60,000 nucleotides of DNA from Owenia fusiformis (Eukaryota; Annelida; Polychaeta; Sabellida; Oweniidae). A program made the translations under genes and the position numbers. Shown here piece after piece: positions 57,710 to 60,000 of this stretch (position 1 is its first letter; each line of letters starts with the position of its first letter). Location of the stretch: assembly GCA_903813345.2 (NCBI GenBank), contig CAIIXF020000002.1, positions 30,376,926 to 30,436,925 on the forward strand, written 5' to 3'. The notes below the pieces were generated by a model. The model ran no database searches and had not been told where the DNA came from. It was given only the letters and a program-made list of their open reading frames with translations.

Positions 57710-60000
57710 CGTGGATCAGCTTGGTTGTCCATCAAATCATTGATAGTACACGACCTCGTAAATTGAAAATTTTTCGCGCCACGCATTTTCCAGTCAGGGA
57801 GAACACAGTTGTTGGGTTTCTGCTCCCTGTTTTGATATCAAGGAACCATTGTATCATGGACTAGGGCTATGCTATTTGGCCGCCATTGGTCCGAACGTGG
57901 AATTTTGCTTGAAATACCAGTATCGGAACTTTGATATCATGTTCCTAAGGGTTTTGATATTAAGGTTTTTAAGCTCATACTTCTGTAGCTTCTGTACTGT
58001 CAATTTGTGTTATTCCACATTATATTATTCTCAATTTGATTTTATTCTTTACTTACTGTTTGTGATATTCCAGGCTTGCAGCTTGGTAAGAAACTGTGTG
58101 AAGGCAAGACAAAGGCTGTGTATGAGATCCCAGAGTTGCCTGGCCAGGTATTGTTGAAGTCAAAGGACAGGATAACTGCTGGAGATGGGGCTAGGGCACA
58201 TGATCTGGAGGGCAAGGCTGCTATATCTACCTCTACAACCTGTAAAATCTTTAAAATCTTGGCTGATGCAGGTATACTAATCTTCAGCATTTTGTCTTTT
58301 ACATGTACTTACAGTACTTTATCAACAGGAAAAACCAACAACTTCTATCTCTAAGTCTTATGCCTTATAAATAAAGGAGGGATATGACACTAGGAAAACA
58401 TGTGAATTTATCATTTGTCAGCCTTTGGACATGATTCCTCATCAAAATGTCTCTGCTTAATGAAATTAACCTTGTTCTTTCTCCAATAAATACTTTTCAT
58501 ATTGTAGGAATCAAGACCCACTTCATCAAGCAGCACAGTGAAACATCCTTTATTGCTCAGTCTATGGACATGATCCCTATAGAGTGGGTGACAAGGCGCA
58601 TTGCTACTGGTTCTTTCCTAAAGAGAAATGTAGGTGTGAAGGAGGGATATAGGTTCTGTCCACCTAAACAGGAGACATTTTATAAGGTTTGTAATTCTCT
58701 ACATATTAAGGATTTCTCAGTAGCTGTTATGTCTTAGAAATATTGATTGTAGAACAATGCCAATATTCACTGCATGGATTAGTATCAGGAGATTTGTGCC
58801 CTTAATGGAAGAAGATAATAGATACTGTTGGATTGTGATGTCTCCATATGATGAAGCAACAATTTAACATGTTGCAGAGTTCTTTGTGTGGTTGAAATGG
58901 CAAAGCCAAAGGTCCACATCAAACTGGTTTCATTCAATAAAGTCTACTGCCATTACCCTCTCTTCTCCCGATACTGACCAGTGATATACTGTAACCTGTT
59001 AAATTCCTATACAAGACATTCAGTATTTCTCTGCTTAGTTTGCATTATACACGAAGGTTTTTATCCTGTATATAGTTAGAAAGGTGACCCCATGCAGTCT
59101 GAATTTGTCAGTTTCCAAGGAGTCTGATAATCACATATTTTATGTTTTAAATTACTCTTATTGTACTGACTAACAGGATGATGAGAACCATGATCCCCAA
59201 TGGTCGTACGAACAAGTCCTAGAGGCAAAGATGCAACATGGAGGTCGAGTCATCAACAGAGACGACATTGACATCATGAGTCACACTACTGTTTGTGTGT
59301 TTGAAGTCCTTGAGAAGATGTGGAGGTCCTTAGATTGCAGTCTTATTGATATGAAGATTGAGTTTGGTGTGAATAACCAAGGTGAGATTGGAGCCTAATG
59401 TGTGAATCTTGAACCTTTAATTCAATTTAGATAACAAAGATTTATCAGAATTTCTGTCAATAATGTTTAGGGAACATCTGTATCAATTTCCAAGAAAATT
59501 GGTCCAGTTTTAGTGAAATGGCAACATCTTTGACATTGCTTCTGACTCACCCTATAGCGTAAAGCTTTTTACATGTTCCAGGAGAGATTCTACTGGCTGA
59601 CATCATAGACAGTGATTCATGGAGACTGTGGCCAGCAGGGGACAAGAGATTGATGAAGGACAAGCAGGTCTACAGGAACCTACAGGATGTCACACCTGAA
59701 GCATTAGGGACTGTCAAGAGGAACTTCCAATGGGTGGCTGATAAACTCAATGTAAGTTACTTCATCTTGATGATATTGATCTAGTGTATTATGTTCACCT
59801 ATTAACCATAGCTAGGCTTTAGTATGTTCAGTGCTATTTCAAAATTAGTTTTTTTTATATTTACTATCCCAAATAATGCCAAATTAGTAATTACTACTAA
59901 AGCTTTATACTAGAGCTGTTGTTTTTATGAAGGAACATGACTCCCAACATATATAGCCTATTATGAATGTCTTGCTTTTTATTGTTTTAGGAACTTAGAA
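56417..60000 (+). CDS. PAICS: PAICS (SAICAR synthetase/AIR carboxylase), 5' part, cut by window end
   Basis: Bifunctional purine enzyme, steps 6-7 of IMP synthesis; only the SAICAR synthetase domain falls in the window. Exons: 56417-56441 (proposed first exon, MTDITSEN), 58074-58271, 58508-58686, 59177-59381, 59582-59751, and one starting at 59991. Visible family motifs: [15 protein letters not shown] (nucleotide-binding start), [40 protein letters not shown]-like [32 protein letters not shown]. All internal junctions are GT-AG and in phase. The first exon is inferred: joined at position 56441 through a GC donor (G/GCAAGT), it restores a Gly codon and gives a normal-length N-terminus. Alternative first exons cannot be excluded. 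The carboxylase domain should follow beyond the window. Confidence 0.9.
56630..56642. promoter_or_regulatory. E2F-type site in PAICS intron 1
   Basis: TTTTCGCGGGAAA, a near-palindromic E2F consensus, about 190 bp inside the proposed first intron. Confidence 0.4.
56711..57007. mobile_element. GGGCC-rich MITE, copy 3 (PAICS intron 1)
   Basis: CAGGGGCGGATCTAGG at the left, CTAATCCGCCAATG at the right, long G and C runs near the tips and AAAAGTGGGCCCAAATTTTG inside. The minus-strand ORFs 56405-56961 are products of this repeat and not genes. Confidence 0.7.
57181..57558. mobile_element. TTAA-flanked fold-back MITE (378 bp, PAICS intron 1)
   Basis: Inverted arms of about 85 bp (GGTTCAGCTGGAAAGTAACA... 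and its complement ending CCAGCTGTACC) share CCTGCACATGTTATTTTCTG. TTAA lies on both sides (57177-57180 and 57559-57562). Confidence 0.75.
57680..57708. repeat. Poly(A) tract
   Basis: About 29 uninterrupted A residues in PAICS intron 1. No recognisable retroposed sequence precedes it. Confidence 0.85.

Overview
The window is nuclear DNA from an animal, most likely an invertebrate. It is AT-rich, its genes are split by spliceosomal introns, and every large gene-free stretch is filled with short inverted-repeat DNA transposons, minisatellites and tRNA-derived SINE fragments. I cannot place the species more closely. Only two host genes are certain, and both belong to de novo purine synthesis.

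Layout. 1-32.4 kb is gene-poor: a ~3.1 kb inverted-repeat element holding a 1.5 kb pentamer satellite (82-3162), several fold-back elements, two ~60-bp-unit minisatellites (6.7-7.7 kb and 18.1-18.9 kb), an 81-bp mobile unit flanked by 9-bp target duplications, a 783-bp element with 8-bp target duplications, and one unassigned small ORF with a promoter-like upstream sequence (17.0-17.4 kb).

32483-41715 is a complete, young, compact Polinton/Maverick-type element (9233 bp). It has ~1-kb nearly identical terminal inverted repeats starting AG, a perfect 6-bp target duplication, and eight intact genes on the minus strand in the order penton-like minor capsid protein, small basic protein, major capsid protein, adenain-like protease, chromodomain integrase, packaging ATPase, and two small proteins. 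It has no DNA polymerase B and no other replication gene. The 2.2 kb between the first gene and the right repeat is non-coding and contains a decayed tandem copy of the terminal repeat.

45705-55912 (minus) is PPAT, glutamine PRPP amidotransferase, complete in 11 exons. 56417 to the window end (plus) is the 5' part of PAICS. The two are head to head across a ~0.5 kb promoter containing E2F-like and E-box motifs, as in the vertebrate PPAT-PAICS pair; they encode step 1 and steps 6-7 of IMP synthesis. PPAT intron 4 carries 12 tandem 97-bp copies of the end of exon 4 with its splice donor, which forms an array of potential decoy exons. PAICS appears to use a GC-AG first intron.

The most notable objects are the polymerase-less Polinton with its tandem decayed repeat, the PPAT pseudo-exon array, and the 81-bp mobile unit.
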